Of a stretch of 64,000 nt of DNA, positions 40,519-52,263 are shown in pieces; position 1 is the stretch's first letter, and each line of letters begins with the position of its first letter. Source of the DNA: Prorocentrum cordatum (lineage: Eukaryota; Sar; Dinophyceae; Prorocentrales; Prorocentraceae); NCBI GenBank assembly GCA_963575745.1, contig CAUYUJ010000709.1, forward strand, positions 46,296-110,295, written 5' to 3'. The notes below the pieces were generated by a model. That model saw nothing but the letters and a program-made list of their open reading frames with translations, ran no database searches and was not told where the DNA came from. A program made the position numbers and the translations under genes.

Positions 40519-43105
40519 TTAGAAGCCAAGCCGGCACACCTTGCAGTGCTGAGGCACATCGTCGTTCGTCTTGTGCTTCCAGCACGTGGGACCGCACCTG
40601 TGCAGGTGGCCACGGATGATACACTTTCGCGCGTCCCGCGCGAAGCAGCCCGCCCAGGTGCGCGCCTCCTCGTCCGGGCGGTCCGCAAAGTGCATGGCCG
40701 CGGTGCCGCCCGCGCGCTCGCGGTACGCAGGCTTGCGGCGGTACTGCGGCTGCAGCGTCACGTGCGCACCCGTGAGAGGCTCGCCAAAGACCGCCGGGTA
40801 CTGTGCCCGCTGATCATGGGGATCGGGCTCTGGATCTGCACACGGCGCGAACGGGCGCTGCCGGCGCGGACCCTCAATTGCGGGCTGCTCCTGCAGCATC
40901 GCTCTCTCCTCTCCGAGATCGATCTTCATCATGGCCGCAACCTCGTTCCGCAGCTCTTCTGTGGACAATTTCTTGTCATCACGGACAGAGCGGCGCCCCG
41001 CGTCGTACTCCGGCTTGAGAAGCTTCCCGAGCTGACGGCGCGAAGCGCCAGCGATCGTATGGGACTGCAAGGAGAGGTCGTCCTCCTCCAGCTTCCCGTC
41101 CGCGAACGCGAGACGTCGATCCCGCGGGGCGAGCGGAAGCGGCGGCAGCCACTCCCGCCCGCCCCGCCCGTCCAAGCCCAGCTGCCGGCCCACCTCCTCC
41201 GCCGCGTCGAACTGCACGCTGCCGACCCGGGCGAGCACGGCCTCCCTCCACTTCCTCAGACGCCCCTCGAGGCCTTCGACGTCCCCCGAGCGCAGCTTCG
41301 CAAGGAACGCGCCAGTCATCGGGTGCAGGCGCCACAGGTGGATGTGCGGATGGATGCCGCCGCGCCCCTGCGACTCCACGGGGCCGAAGTACGCGCGGAC
41401 GAGCCCGAACGCTCCACACGCCCCCGTGGCGGCCACGCCGTCGGAGACGCCCGCGGCCCCGCGCTGCGGCGTGACGCCGACGACATGCTCCAGGAACAGT
41501 TCCAGCATGAGGTTCGTGACCATGGCCTGCGACACCGGGTCTGCGGCCACCCGCTGCAGCATCTCCCGCGTCGAGGGCATCACGGGAGAGGTCTCCTCCA
41601 GCAGCCGCCATTGCTGCACGGAGGCGCCCTCGTACATCAGGGACACCATCATATTCCGAGTGTCCGCGATGTTCGGCGTCGTGAACACCAGGGGCGGACC
41701 AAAGAGCCGGGTGTAGCTGGTACTGATGTGCCGCAGCGTGGTCCGGTGCGCGTCGGAGCCGACGACATCGCGGTTGCTGAGCAGCATGCTGCGCAGCGCG
41801 CTCTTGACGTTCCGGGGCAAGCCCTCGTGGCCCAGGGCCTGCTTCAGGCCCGCCCCCCTGCCGAGCTCGGCCACGACCAGCGCCAGATCCTCCGGCGTCA
41901 AAGCGGCCAGGTCCGCGATGCTTTCCCCGAGGCGGTGCTTGCGCACGAATAACCTGGCCGACTGAATGCTTGCCTTTCTGCGCCAGAGGCAATACTGGGC
42001 CGTGAGCAGGTCTGCGTGGCGACGCCAGCGCGGCACGGGCGACTCAGACGCGGCGGGCGCCTTCGCAGCGTCGGGCGCGGGCGCCCGCGCAGCGTCGGGC
42101 GCCGAGACGTCGTCGGGGACCACGTACTCGAGCTCCACGCGAGCCATGAGGCACCGGCACCACTCGTCGTACGTCAACTTTGCGTCCCTCTCGAGTCCGA
42201 AGACGCCGTCCCCATACGGAAACGCGACAGGGTCGAAGGCGCTCCAGCAGCCGGGCGAGAACATGCTGACAGGCTCGGTTCCAGTGGGCACGACGACCCG
42301 CACCGCGCGCCTCGCCCCCCCGGCCTCGGCGCCCCCGGCCGGCGCGCCGCCGCCGCCGCCGCCGCCGGCCGCGCGCTTCCCGGCAACTCCTGGAGGAGGC
42401 CGCGTGGCCTGAATCTTCTGCTCCGTCTGCTCCAACTTCTTTGTGAGCGCCTCCTTCTTGCAGTTGGTGAGCAACTTCGCAGCCTTGCGGGCCTCTTCCG
42501 TGGCCTCCGCCAAGCGCCGGTCGAGATCTCGGTCCTGGAAATTCTCCATGCCGTCGACCTGCCGCGTTTCTGCCTCCGCGCGCTGCTTCTCGCGCGCAAT
42601 CTCCTCCGCCCTCTGGAGGCTGAGGTGCACATTCGCCCACTGCTTGTCCAGATCGGACATAATGTCGGCGTCCGCGACGGCGGCGCAGTACTCGCCTTCT
42701 TCGACACCCTCGCCGCCCTCTCCCTCGCCAGCCTCGCCCTCGTCGCCCTCTGCATCCTCCCCACCAGCGCCCGTAGCGTCCTCACCGCTGGCCCCTGCCT
42801 CGCCCTCTGCCTCGCCCCCGCCGTCTGCCGCCGCGTTCGCGTCGCCCTCCGCGCTCGCAGCGCCTGCACTCGTCCGCTTCGGCGGGGCCGAGCCCACGCC
42901 GGGCTGCACGGCATCGGCCGGGCCCTCCTGGCGAGCGTCGCCACCCTCACCCACCACGGCCACGCACGCCGCGAGACAGCGAGGCAGGCCCAGGAGCGAG
43001 GAGCCGTCGCCATCGCCGTCGCCCTCGGGGTCCGCAAAGTTTCGCGCTGCCTCTTCGTCCACCGCACTGCGGCGTACTGCTCGTTCGTGTCGCGGAGGTA
43101 ATCGT
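40519..43105 (-). CDS. Helitron Rep (HUH nuclease) segment, copy 1
   Basis: The acidic N-part (EGDGDGDG, EGEAGEGEGGEGVEEGEYC) leads to a coiled-coil stretch and then the Rep core: FTTPNIADTRNMMVSLMYEG, then GGIHPHIHLWRL with the HUH histidines at 41,338-41,346. The segment ends with a Cys/His-rich stretch (CIIRGHLHRCGPTCWKHKTN, then HCKVCRLGF) and TAA at 40,516-40,518. Rep nicks and joins single DNA strands in rolling-circle transposition. One C is missing at about 43,064 compared with copy 2, so the first residues (DYLRDTNEQYAAVRW) are in another frame. Confidence 0.8.
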
Positions 43106-43132
43106 AAAAAAAAACAAAAAAAAAAAAACTAA

Positions 43133-43167
<35 letters not shown>

Positions 43168-43209
43168 AACAAAAAAAATAAAAAAAAAAAAAATGAAAAA
43201 AAAAAAAAA

Positions 43210-43253
<44 letters not shown>

Positions 43254-43257
43254 CAAA

Positions 43258-43322
<65 letters not shown>

Positions 43323-43345
43323 AAAAAGAATAAAAAAAAAAAAAA

Positions 43346-43388
<43 letters not shown>

Positions 43389-43427
43389 AAAAAAAAAAAA
43401 AAAAAAAAAAAAAAACAAAAAAAAAAA

Positions 43428-43463
<36 letters not shown>
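43106..43463. repeat. 358-bp A-rich tract inside the transposase gene
   Basis: Almost pure A with scattered C, G and T. Copy 2 reads 'gtactcgtaagcgcgcttg' here and copy 1 reads 'gtaatcgta', then the tract, then 'gcgcgcttg'. It therefore replaces a two-A step and adds 356 bp without removing neighbours. It encodes poly-Phe on the coding strand and shifts the frame. No target duplication is visible. Confidence 0.85.
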
Positions 43464-43464
<1 letters not shown>

Positions 43465-46400
43465 CGCGCTTGAAATCGTCGAGGGGCACGCCGAGCTCCT
43501 CCAACCGCGCCTTCTGCAGGGTGGCGGGATCGGAACCCGCGAAGTCAATCTGCACAAACTCGACAAGATCGCTCTCCCGCGGCGGCAGCGACAGCACCTG
43601 CCGACCGCCGTCCGCCTGCGGGAACGCCACGAAGTTCCCCACGTACGCCTTGATCTGCTGGTCGATTGGAGCCCACTGGCCAGCATCGGCCTTGCAGTTG
43701 AACCGCCGCACGATGCCCCGCGCGATGGGCAGCAGAAGCTTCGCGCCCAGCGTGAGGTTCCGCAGCGGCGGTGGCAGCCGACCGATCCAGAGATCGTTGG
43801 CCAGCGCGCAGGGCGGCATCGTGGGCAACCTCTTGGAGAGCGCGCCGTGACACCCTGCGCAGATGGGCACCCTCTGCTTCGCGTCGGCCACGAGCACCCC
43901 GTCTGACTCGCGCCTGTCAATATTGAAGCACTTCTTGTGCAAGAGCCACAGCTTCCCGTCTGGGCCAGGGTCGCGCACTGCGGACGCCTCCAGCTCCTCG
44001 AGGGGGATGCCGCCCGGGCGCTCGACGCCGTTGGGGCCCTCGCGCACGAAGCGCCACCGGGCGTGGTACCGTGCCGGGTCCCGCAGCGCGTGGGCGCGCT
44101 GCCGCTGCGTCAGGCGCATGGCCTGCGCCTGCGCGCCCGCGGCCTCGGATGCCTCTCCCCTCGCCGCCTCGAGCTCGGCGCGCGCGGGCGGCTTCGGCAC
44201 CTCGTCGCAGAGCAGCGAACGCTCCCCGGCGCCGTCTGGCTGCTGCCAGAAGTGCACGCGGCGCAGCTCGTCCGCCCAGTGGAGACGAGCGCAGACGCAG
44301 CAGTCGACCCTCGAGCGCACGGCGCGGCGACTCTGCCCGGGCTCGGGCCCCTCGGCGTCCGACGCCGCCGGAGCAGCGCCCAGCGCGTCCATGTCCACGG
44401 GCGGCATGTCCACGCCCGCGGGCGGCACGGACCCGTCCGCGCCTGGCGGCTTCCACCAGGCGCGCGGCGCGTCCGGCGCGGCAGCGGCGGCGGCGGCCTC
44501 CCCCGAATCGGCGGGCGCTGCGCAGGCCGGCCAGTCGTGAGACCCCGTGACGAGGTGCTCAGAGAAAGCCTCCACGCACTGCCGCCACTCCTGGGGCCTC
44601 ACGGGCCGCACGTCGTCGTCCTGCTGGGGCCACTGCTCGGCCAGGTAGAACAGGCGCTTCCTGTACTCCGGCCACCCGTGGTGCTTTTCGTCCACGTGCT
44701 TTCTGAAGCCGGCATGCGTGGCGAAGTTCTTGTCGCAAAGGCGGCACGGGAACGGCGGGAGAGCCTCCGGGGCCTCTTTAACCGCCCGCAGAGGGCCGCG
44801 CTCGTCACACGGGAGAGCCACATACTTGGGCTGGAGCCTGGGCACGCGCGCCTTGCGAGCGGCAGCGATGGCCGGGGTCGGCGCGGGCGGGGCGCCGCCG
44901 GCCTGCGTCTCGCGCGTCCGCGCCTCCTTCACGGCCATGTCGTACCGTTCCGGGCACTCGCGGGTCAGGGAGCTGTGGCCCTTGTCCGGGTCCCACAGCC
45001 CGAGAGTTCGCTGCTCGGGTCTGCCATGGCTCCCACAGAACTGCCCTTCGCCTTTGCAAGGAGTCCGGCACTGCGCGAGCAAGGACACGCAACGGTGCTG
45101 GCGCCAGACGCGCGCGCGGCACCTGCCAGCGACGCACGGCGCGGGGTCCAGGAGCCACGCCGGCAGGGTGCCCTCCTCGCTCACGTGGGGGTCATCCAGA
45201 GCCACGTTCACCTCCACGTCCCCTGCCTTCACTGTCTTCCCTCTGAGACGCTCCTCCTCTTCCTTCCGCAGCCGCTCCTGCCGCAACCGCTCCAAGTCCC
45301 TTCTCGCCGCCCCGCGAGTCCGCGGCCCTGGCCCCTCGGGAGCTGGCCTCTTGGGTCCGCCGCCGAGCAGCCGACCCGCGCCCCCGCCCGCGCCCCCGTC
45401 GCCGTCGCCGCCCGCGCCACCGTCGCCCGGCCCCTGCGCACCAGAGCCCGACCCCGACGCTGGTCCACCGTTCGCACCGCTGCCCGAAGAAGACCCGCCG
45501 CCGCCGCCGCCGCCGCCCCCGGAAGAGTCGTCGCCGCCGGCCCCTCCCCCCACCACCTCCTCCCCGCACCCCGCCAGACGCAGCCATTCGGTGCATGTCC
45601 GGTCCAACCAGATGCGCACGAATTCCTGCGAATACTTCTGCGCCACACTTGCAACACCCCGCGCGAGCTTCGCTTCCTTGAAATCGGGCCCCCCGCGCCG
45701 ATCGGCGAACGCGTCCGGCCAGACACCGCCGTGACGGGCACGGAAATCGTCGAGGGCAATCAGAGCGCGCCTGTCCGTGTCTGTAAGCGCCGCGCCCTTC
45801 TCCACCGCGGCGAGCAACGCGGGATCCCTCTCGAGCGCAGCAAGCAAGCGCTGCTGGTCCAGGTCCCAGTGCCCCGCGGCGAGGTTCCACGTCAAGCCCA
45901 CGCCCGCCCGCTCCCGGCGCACGAAAGCCGCCACCTGCCGCGCCGCCTGAGGCTTCAGCTTGAGGAGCTGCTGCCAGACTGGCCACTCGGGGATCGCCTG
46001 CGGCTTCAGGTCCGCCAAGTACCCGGGCGGCTTCAGGTCGCCACTCGGGGGCCGCCGCGCGCCCTCGGCGGCCTCCACCCTGTACATAATGTCGCGGTCA
46101 CCCTCGAGCTGCTGCAAGCGCGCAGCCAGGGCGTCGCCCATGAGAGCGACGCCGCCGCGCGCGCGGCACCAGGCCCGCAACAGCCAGAGCTCCGCGGGCA
46201 CGTCGCCCGGCTCGCCCGTGTAGTAGCCGCGCCGCCCCTGGGGGGACGTGTCGGCGGCGAAGCCCGACTCCACGGCCTCGGAGAAGAACGCACCGCCAGG
46301 GCCGGCCCACGCTTTCGGGATACCGAAGACGCGCGGCCAGGGCGCCAGCCTGCTCCCGTCGGGCCCCGCGCGCTGGTACCAGGGCTCCAGAGCGCGTCGC

Positions 46401-48727
46401 TGGTCGAGCTGCACGCTCGCTTCGCAGTTGTCCTGGTGGAAGCACTCGTCCTCCAGCAGCAGACCACGGAACTCAGCGAATCCGTTCTCCCCCCTCGCCG
46501 CGCACTGGGCCGCCTGCTTTCGCCGCATGGCGCGGGCGCGCTCCGCTTCCACCGCCTCGCGCTTCGCCGCCAAACTGGGCAGCTTCTTCTTCGACGCGAA
46601 ACGCAGCCTCTCACACCACGCAGTGACCTCCTCGTCGCTCATCTCGTCGCCTCCACCCCGCTCGCGCTCGAATTCCTGCTGGCACTTGTAGCAGAGGAAA
46701 TCGGAGGGCAGGCGCAGGAGCACGCTGCCGTGCACCGGGGCGCCAGGAGCGCCGTCCAGCCGCGCCTGCTCTGCGTGCCGCGCCTGGCGCGTCGCCTCGC
46801 GCATCTCCCCAGGCCTCCAGACCTCTCCCTCGGCGGCGTCCAGCGACGGCAGCAGCGGCGCGCGGACAGGCCCCGGCTTGCCGTCGTCGCGGAGCGGCGC
46901 GCGCCAGCGCAGCGGCTCGCGACGGCAGCAGACCCAGACCTCGCGCTCCACGCCCTCCTGCTCGAGCCGTTGGAGCAGGCGCTGCCACTGCTCCCAGGGC
47001 TCCCGCGCGTCCGAATTGGGCACGGGCGCGCGGCGCAGCAGCTCGGGGTCGGCCTTGCGCAGGCGCCGGATCGCCTGCGACCGCGCCACGTTGTCCTGCG
47101 CCGTGGCCGCGTCGAGCCCCAGGGCGACGTCCCGCAGCCGCTCCAGCTCCGCCACCTGCCGCTGCAGCTCCGCGTCCGGGGCCTCCCCCGCGAAGAACCT
47201 GGGCAAGACAGGCACCCACGACAGCATGCAGGTCGCCAGAACGTACCGCACGAAATCCTCGTGCTCCTCGCCGACGCCCGCGGGCAGCTCCTCCTCGTCC
47301 GCCATGCCCCGGGGCTCTTCGTCCGCGTCCGCCATCTCTGCGTCTCCCTCCTCCTGCTCTCGTCGCTCGTCGTCGCCCTCCTGCTGCTCCTGCTTCTCCT
47401 GCTCCTGCTCCTCCTCGTCCTCCAGCTCCTCTTCCTCCTGCTCCTCTCCTTCCTCCTCCTCATCCTCCTCTCCGAGCGCCTCGCGGCGCGGATCTTCGGC
47501 CGCCGGGGCAGCCAAGGCTTCGCGGACCCGCCTGTCTTTGGCCAGGGCAGCGAAGACGTCGAGCCCGAGCGCAGCGCCCTGCAGCGCGTCCACGTACGAC
47601 AGCTGGGCGCCCACGAGCGCGGTCTTCACCCGACGAGCCAGCGCCCTGTCTGCCCTCTGAAACCTGGCGAACATATCCTGCGTGACCTCCGCGCGCCGCT
47701 CCTCCGCGAGGCAGTCGGCCGGGTCCGGCTCTTCCTGCTCCTCCTCGCCCTCTTCCCCGCAGGCCTCCTCCTCCTCGGCCGCGCGCTGCAGCAGCTCCTG
47801 CCGGTGCGCCTCGAGCGCCCGCGCCTCCGCCTCCCTGCTCTCGGCGTCGCGGCGCGCGGCTGCCGCCTGCGCGTACTTCTGCCGCTGCGCGTCGAAGGTC
47901 GCGGGCGCGTTGAAGGACGCCGCGCGGCCCTTCCGCTCGTGGTTCGCGATGAAGTTCGCCAGCCTGCGCTCCTCGTCATCCTCCGCCTTCTCCACCGGCA
48001 TCCTCTGGTTCTTCTCGCACCACGCCTCCAGCGCCTGGACCTGAATGAGATCCGCGCCCAGCGCCGCCTCCAGCTGCGCGCGCCAATGCTCGTCGAGGCC
48101 CTCGACGCCACGCGCTCGGACGTGCTCCACCCAACGCGCGAGCAGATGCTCCCGCGGATCGTCGTCGTGACCGAAGCGCTGCGGCCCTCGCCGGTGCCTC
48201 TCGACGAACGCCTTCACCTCGAGCACGCGCTCCCGCGCCGTCCGCCGCTGCCACGCGCGCCTGTTCACCAGCTTATCGAACCTCTCCTGGTTGTCATCAT
48301 CCAGCTCGTACTGCCCTTCGGTGACATTATTGATCCACCGCGCGAGCTTCTTCTCCTCCTCGTCCGCCGCCTTCTGCTTCGGCAGCTCGTCGAGAACGTC
48401 CACGTGCTCCGCGATGCGGTCCAGCATCGCGCGGGCGCGCGCGCGCCTCTCCTCCCGCCGGTTCTCGAGCCCGTCGAACCGCGCGCGCCGCTCGGGCGTC
48501 AACGGGAAATGCCCCTTGCTCACGTTGTGCACCCATGTCCCAAGGGCGGACTCCTTCTGCGCTGGAAGCCGGCCGTGCTGCTCCACGTGCCTCGCCAATT
48601 CGCGAAGCAGCTCCTCGGAATGGTCCCGCGATCGCGCCTCCGCGCCAGCATGCTGCTCATATCGATGCCCAGGTGCGCCGCGAGGCCCTGTACACCTTGC
48701 TGTCCAATCGCTTGCGCTCCGAGCCAA
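43464..48727 (-). CDS. N-terminal part of the large transposase, copy 1: HA-like repeats, zinc finger, DUF6570-like
   Basis: About 1,755 residues open before the poly(A) tract; the frame opens with TTG, so the true start is unknown. Residues 35-340 hold three or four repeats like helicase-associated domains (GRLPAQKESALGTWVHNVSK; LPKQKAADEEEKKLARWINN; MPVEKAEDDEERRLANFIAN). A Glu-rich tract lies near 420-460, a Cys module (CRARVW...QCRTPC...FCGSH) near 1,200, and a C2H2 finger (CRLCDKNFATHAGFRKH) near 1,330. Paired CxxC sites follow. The segment CAGCHGALSKRLPTMPPCAL continuing NDLWIGRLPPPLRNLTLGA matches the DUF6570 signature found at Helitron transposase N-termini. Copy 2 enters the window just after this point. 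Confidence 0.7.
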
Positions 48728-50288
48728 CCCAGCGCCACGAAGACGGCACCCCAGTCTCGCGATCGCCCCGCAATCGCGCAGCCAACTTTTCCAATTCAGC
48801 GAAACTCATCCGCGCCAACACCTCCGCGTCCACACCGTCGCGCGCGCCCCCGCGAGCGCCCTGCACCCCTCCGGCACCCTGCTCCACGGCGCTTCGGCGC
48901 CCCGCCTCGCAGCGCGCCACGCCCCGCACCCGCGCGCGGCGACCGCGAAACCGAACTCGAACGCCGTGAGCGACGACGCGACACCAGGGCGCGCTCTCGG
49001 CTTCCCCCCACTCCACGTCACCAGAACCCACCGACTCCTCCACCGCGCACACGTGGCCGCCGTCGAGCCACAGCAGAGCACCAGCGCAGAAGCCCGCCGC
49101 GTGCCCCAGCGCCCACGTCACACGCCTTCCTTCCTGTGCTTCGAACGCTTCCGCAGACTCCGCAGAGAACACCCACAAGTGCAGGCAGCGGGAGCGCAAG
49201 TGCTGGACGACGACCTCAAAATTCCAGCGCTCCACCAGCGACCCGCAGGCGCCCGAACCCTCGTGGTTCTGACACACGCGACCGAAATGCCCCGCGGCGT
49301 CGCCCCCCACGAGCTCAGCCACTGCGCTCTGCAGACACTACCCACGCCACTCGACGGGAGAACTCCCGCGCGCGCGGCGGTTCCCCCGCCCGCGTCCGCC
49401 GCGCGGCCGTGGGCGCGGTGGGCGAGCGGCACCGAATGCACCAACAGACATGGGCACGGCGCCGTCCTGCGTCGCCCCGCTGAACCCCGCCGGACACGCT
49501 CCGAGAGCGATCATGGCGCAGGCAGCGCGCACGGCCAGGTCCCCGACGAAAACCTTGGACTCCCGCGCAGCCTGGCACTTCGCCCCGCCGATGCCGACGC
49601 CCGGCGAGAACCGGCGCGCACAGACGCGGCGGCCGCCGCACGTCCGTGCCGAGAGCCCGTAGAGCACGCAGCAGAACCACCTGACGACCGCGACTGCACG
49701 ATCGGCCAGCCCGGGCGCGTCCGGGAGCTCCCGCGCGAACACATCCCGCTGCCGCCACCAGCGCGCCGCCGCGACCTTCCTCGTCATCACCACTCTGCTG
49801 TCTTCTTGTGGCGGGCACACGCCGAGAGCGACGAAAACGCAGGCTGCGCGCAGGGCCGCGTCGCCCACGGTCCACGACGACGCGTCGGGCGCGGCCTCGG
49901 CAGCGGCGCGGAGAGCGCGCGCCGGCGGCTGCTCCGGGTCGTCGGCACGTGCCGCGCGCGCGGTCAGGAACTGCTCCACGCGCCCGTTCTTGCAAGCCGC
50001 CCCCCGCGAGCTGCGCCCAGACGAAGCCCGCTCTGGCGACGCGTCGCGCAACAGCGGGCGCGGCACGACGGGGAGCAGCACACGGGTAGCAAGCTGCTCG
50101 TTCCGCTCGACCGCCGCCTCCGTCTGCCGCGCCCACTCCGCCTCCCGCCGCGCGCGCCGAGACCGCCGGCACGACGCTCGGCACGCTTTCCGGACCGATT
50201 TCTGCTCGCGCTCCGCCGCCTCCAGCGCGGTATCATCGACGACCTCCTCGTGGATCACGTCGTGCTCTGCGAGCAAACACTCCTGCAC
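48657..50288 (-). pseudogene. OTU-like cysteine protease region, copy 1, with in-frame TAG
   Basis: One frame interrupted only by TAG at 49,338-49,340. The first part has two similar segments (VGDAALRAACVFVALGVCPP and VGDLAVRAACAMIALGACPA). Just after the stop comes CLQSAVAELVGG, then WNFEVVVQHLRSRCLHLWVF and ALLWLDGGHVCAVEE. This order resembles the OTU protease pattern (DGNCLFRAV, a strand-helix pair, then the catalytic His). The stop falls on the residue before the putative catalytic Cys. OTU domains are known from Helentron-type Helitrons. The match is weak and made by eye. Confidence 0.4.
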
Positions 50289-50464
50289 CCGGTCATCCCA
50301 TGAGCGCGACTCCCGGGCCGGCGACGAGCGCTCCGCGCACCGCCCCCGAGAGCCGAGCCCGCCCCCCGCCGAGGTCCCGTTCCCGTCCGCGTCCCGGTCC
50401 TGGTCCCGGTCCTGGTCCCGGTCCCGGTCCCGGTCCCCGTCCCGGTCCCGGTCGTCGCCGTCGA

Positions 50465-50499
<35 letters not shown>

Positions 50500-51007
50500 G
50501 CGCCCTCCTCCTCCTCCTCCTCCTCCTCCTCCTCCTCCTCGTCTCCCTCTTGCTCCTCCTCTTCCTTCTGCTCTTCCTCCTCCTCCTCCCCTCCGCCTCC
50601 TCCTTATCCTTCTTCTCTTTCTTCTCGTCTTCTTGCTTCTGCTCCTCCTCTCCCTCGTTCTCCTCCTGATTCACCTGCTTCTCCTGCTCGCTCTCCAGAT
50701 CTCCGTTGTCGCATATGCCGCCGCAGTCGCCGCCACCTCCAGCCAAGGACATGTGCTTCTTCTGCTTCGCCTTCTGCTGCTGCTTCTTCTGCTCGGCCTC
50801 CTCCTCCTCCTGATCCTCTTCCTCGTCTTCCTCCTGCTCTGTCTCGTTTTCCTCCTTCTGCTTCTCCTTCTCCGGCTCTTGCTCCCGGCGCGAGGTCAGC
50901 TCCGAGGAATTCTGCCAGAGAACACGCGCCTCCGCAACATTCGCCAAGCAAGAAAATGCCCGGACAAAAAAACGCGAGCATTTCCCCCTTGTAGCGATTA
51001 TTTTCAA
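50255..51007 (-). CDS. Acidic low-complexity 5' region of copy 1
   Basis: Open from about 36 bp inside the proposed element 5' end. The track starts at a TTG, and the first in-frame ATG is at HMSLAGGGG. It is rich in Glu, Gln and Lys (EEDEEEDQEEEEAEQKKQQQ), then enters GAG and GAC/GTC-type microsatellites (50,400-50,560). There the reading frame probably changes into a DDDDDD / DRDRDGD tract that leads to the next segment. No domain is recognised. Confidence 0.45.
50360..50560. repeat. Coding microsatellites (gtcccg)n, (gtc)n, (ctc)n
   Basis: 'ggtcccggtcctggtcccgg' repeats, then a run of gtc and a run of ctc triplets. On the minus strand in one frame they read Arg-Asp repeats, poly-Asp and poly-Glu. 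Confidence 0.8.
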
Positions 51008-51371
51008 GGAAAACTACGCCTTCAACACAGCGCGCCGGGCAGACTTGGTAGCGCCCAAAACCCGGATAGCAAAGAGGCACTTACATAAACGAGCATACGC
51101 ACATAAGCACGCACAAACGAACACACACATACAAACACATATACATACACAAGAACGCACACATACGCCAGCATGCTCCACACACACACCACCCATACAC
51201 ACACACGCACACGCAACACATCAACACGCAAACGTCGACACACACGCGCAAACACGCACGCACAAACACACAGCACATCTCACACACACACACAGAGGGA
51301 CGCGCACACGCACACCAATCACACATGCACATACACACACGGGGGCACACAAACACTCACACGCACACACG

Positions 51372-51403
<32 letters not shown>

Positions 51404-51546
51404 CACACACACGCACGTACAACCCACGCACACAGACGCAAACGCAAGCATCCAGGGAAACCCACGCACTGACGACCACACGATGACGCACGCACCGCAG
51501 CCGCCTCAGCGCCCCCCCCCGCGCTCCCCTGCCGCCCCCACGCGCC

Positions 51547-51643
51547 CCCGCCCTCCCCGCCGGCGCTCCGGAGGAGGGAGGCACCGCCCCATTTTGGGGC
51601 CGGCCCTCCCTCCGCTCCAACCACTCCGCCCTCGCGGAGCGCC
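51547..51643. repeat. GC-rich 98-bp module, copy 2a
   Basis: Same module as in copy 1, with 'ggaggagggaggcaccgcc' and an intact 'attttggggccggccc' centre. A G-run (about 51,643-51,672) follows. Confidence 0.8.
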
Positions 51644-52165
51644 GGGGGGGGGAGGGGGGAGGGGGGAGGGGGGGCGCGCGGACGGCGGCGCCACACCGCG
51701 CGCGCACGCGCACACGCACATGCGCAGACGAACACAGACGCAGGATAGCAAACAGGCAGTCACACAAGCAAGCACACGCACATAGGCACGCACACACGGA
51801 GACACACAGACTAATACACAAGAGTACACACGTACGCCAGCATGTTCCACACACATGCGCACATACACACACACACACATACACACACACGCACACACAC
51901 ATCCACACGCGAACGTCCACACACACGCGCAAACGCGAACACACAAACACACATACATACACAAGGACACACATACGCCAGCATGCTCCACACACACACG
52001 CACAAATACACACACACGCACACAGACACACATCCACACGCAAAGGTCTACACACACGCGCAAACGCGCACACACAAACACACAACATATCACACACACA
52101 CACACACGGACACGCACACGCACGCGGATCACAAGAGTACATACACACACGGGGGGCACGCGGCG

Positions 52166-52263
52166 CCCCCGCCCTCCCCGCCGGCGCTCCAGAGGGGGGA
52201 GGCACCGCCCCATTCTGTGGCCCGCCCTTCCTCCACTCCAACCACTCCGCCCTCGCGGAGCGC
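52166..52263. repeat. GC-rich 98-bp module, copy 2b
   Basis: The most diverged module: 'gctccagagggg' and 'cattctgtggcccgccc' break both internal palindromes. Confidence 0.75.

Larger units (their letters stand above)
31347..51043 (-). mobile_element. Large rolling-circle (Helitron-superfamily) element, copy 1
   Basis: About 19.7 kb. The minus-strand 3' end is ...GCTATCCGGGTTTTGGACGCTACCAAG followed by T. The proposed 5' end (TCTGCCCGGCGCGC) touches the 3' end of copy 2 at 51,043/51,044. The coding direction is minus throughout, from about 51.0 kb to 33.0 kb, with a microsatellite-rich 3' part. Compared with copy 2 it has several single-base frameshifts, two or three in-frame stops and a 356-bp poly(A) insertion, so it is probably dead as read. 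Confidence 0.7.

Noticed and set aside
43129-43418. Poly-phenylalanine protein
   Set aside because: Translation of the A/T homopolymer tract, not a gene.
43937-49483. Plus-strand open frame of about 1,850 codons opposite the transposase
   Set aside because: It lies fully antisense to the domain-bearing minus-strand frame and has no recognisable motif. Long antisense frames are expected in very GC-rich coding DNA.
49338-50288. Separate small gene upstream of the OTU-like stretch
   Set aside because: It is in the same frame as 48,657-49,322 and separated by a single TAG, so one interrupted coding region is simpler.
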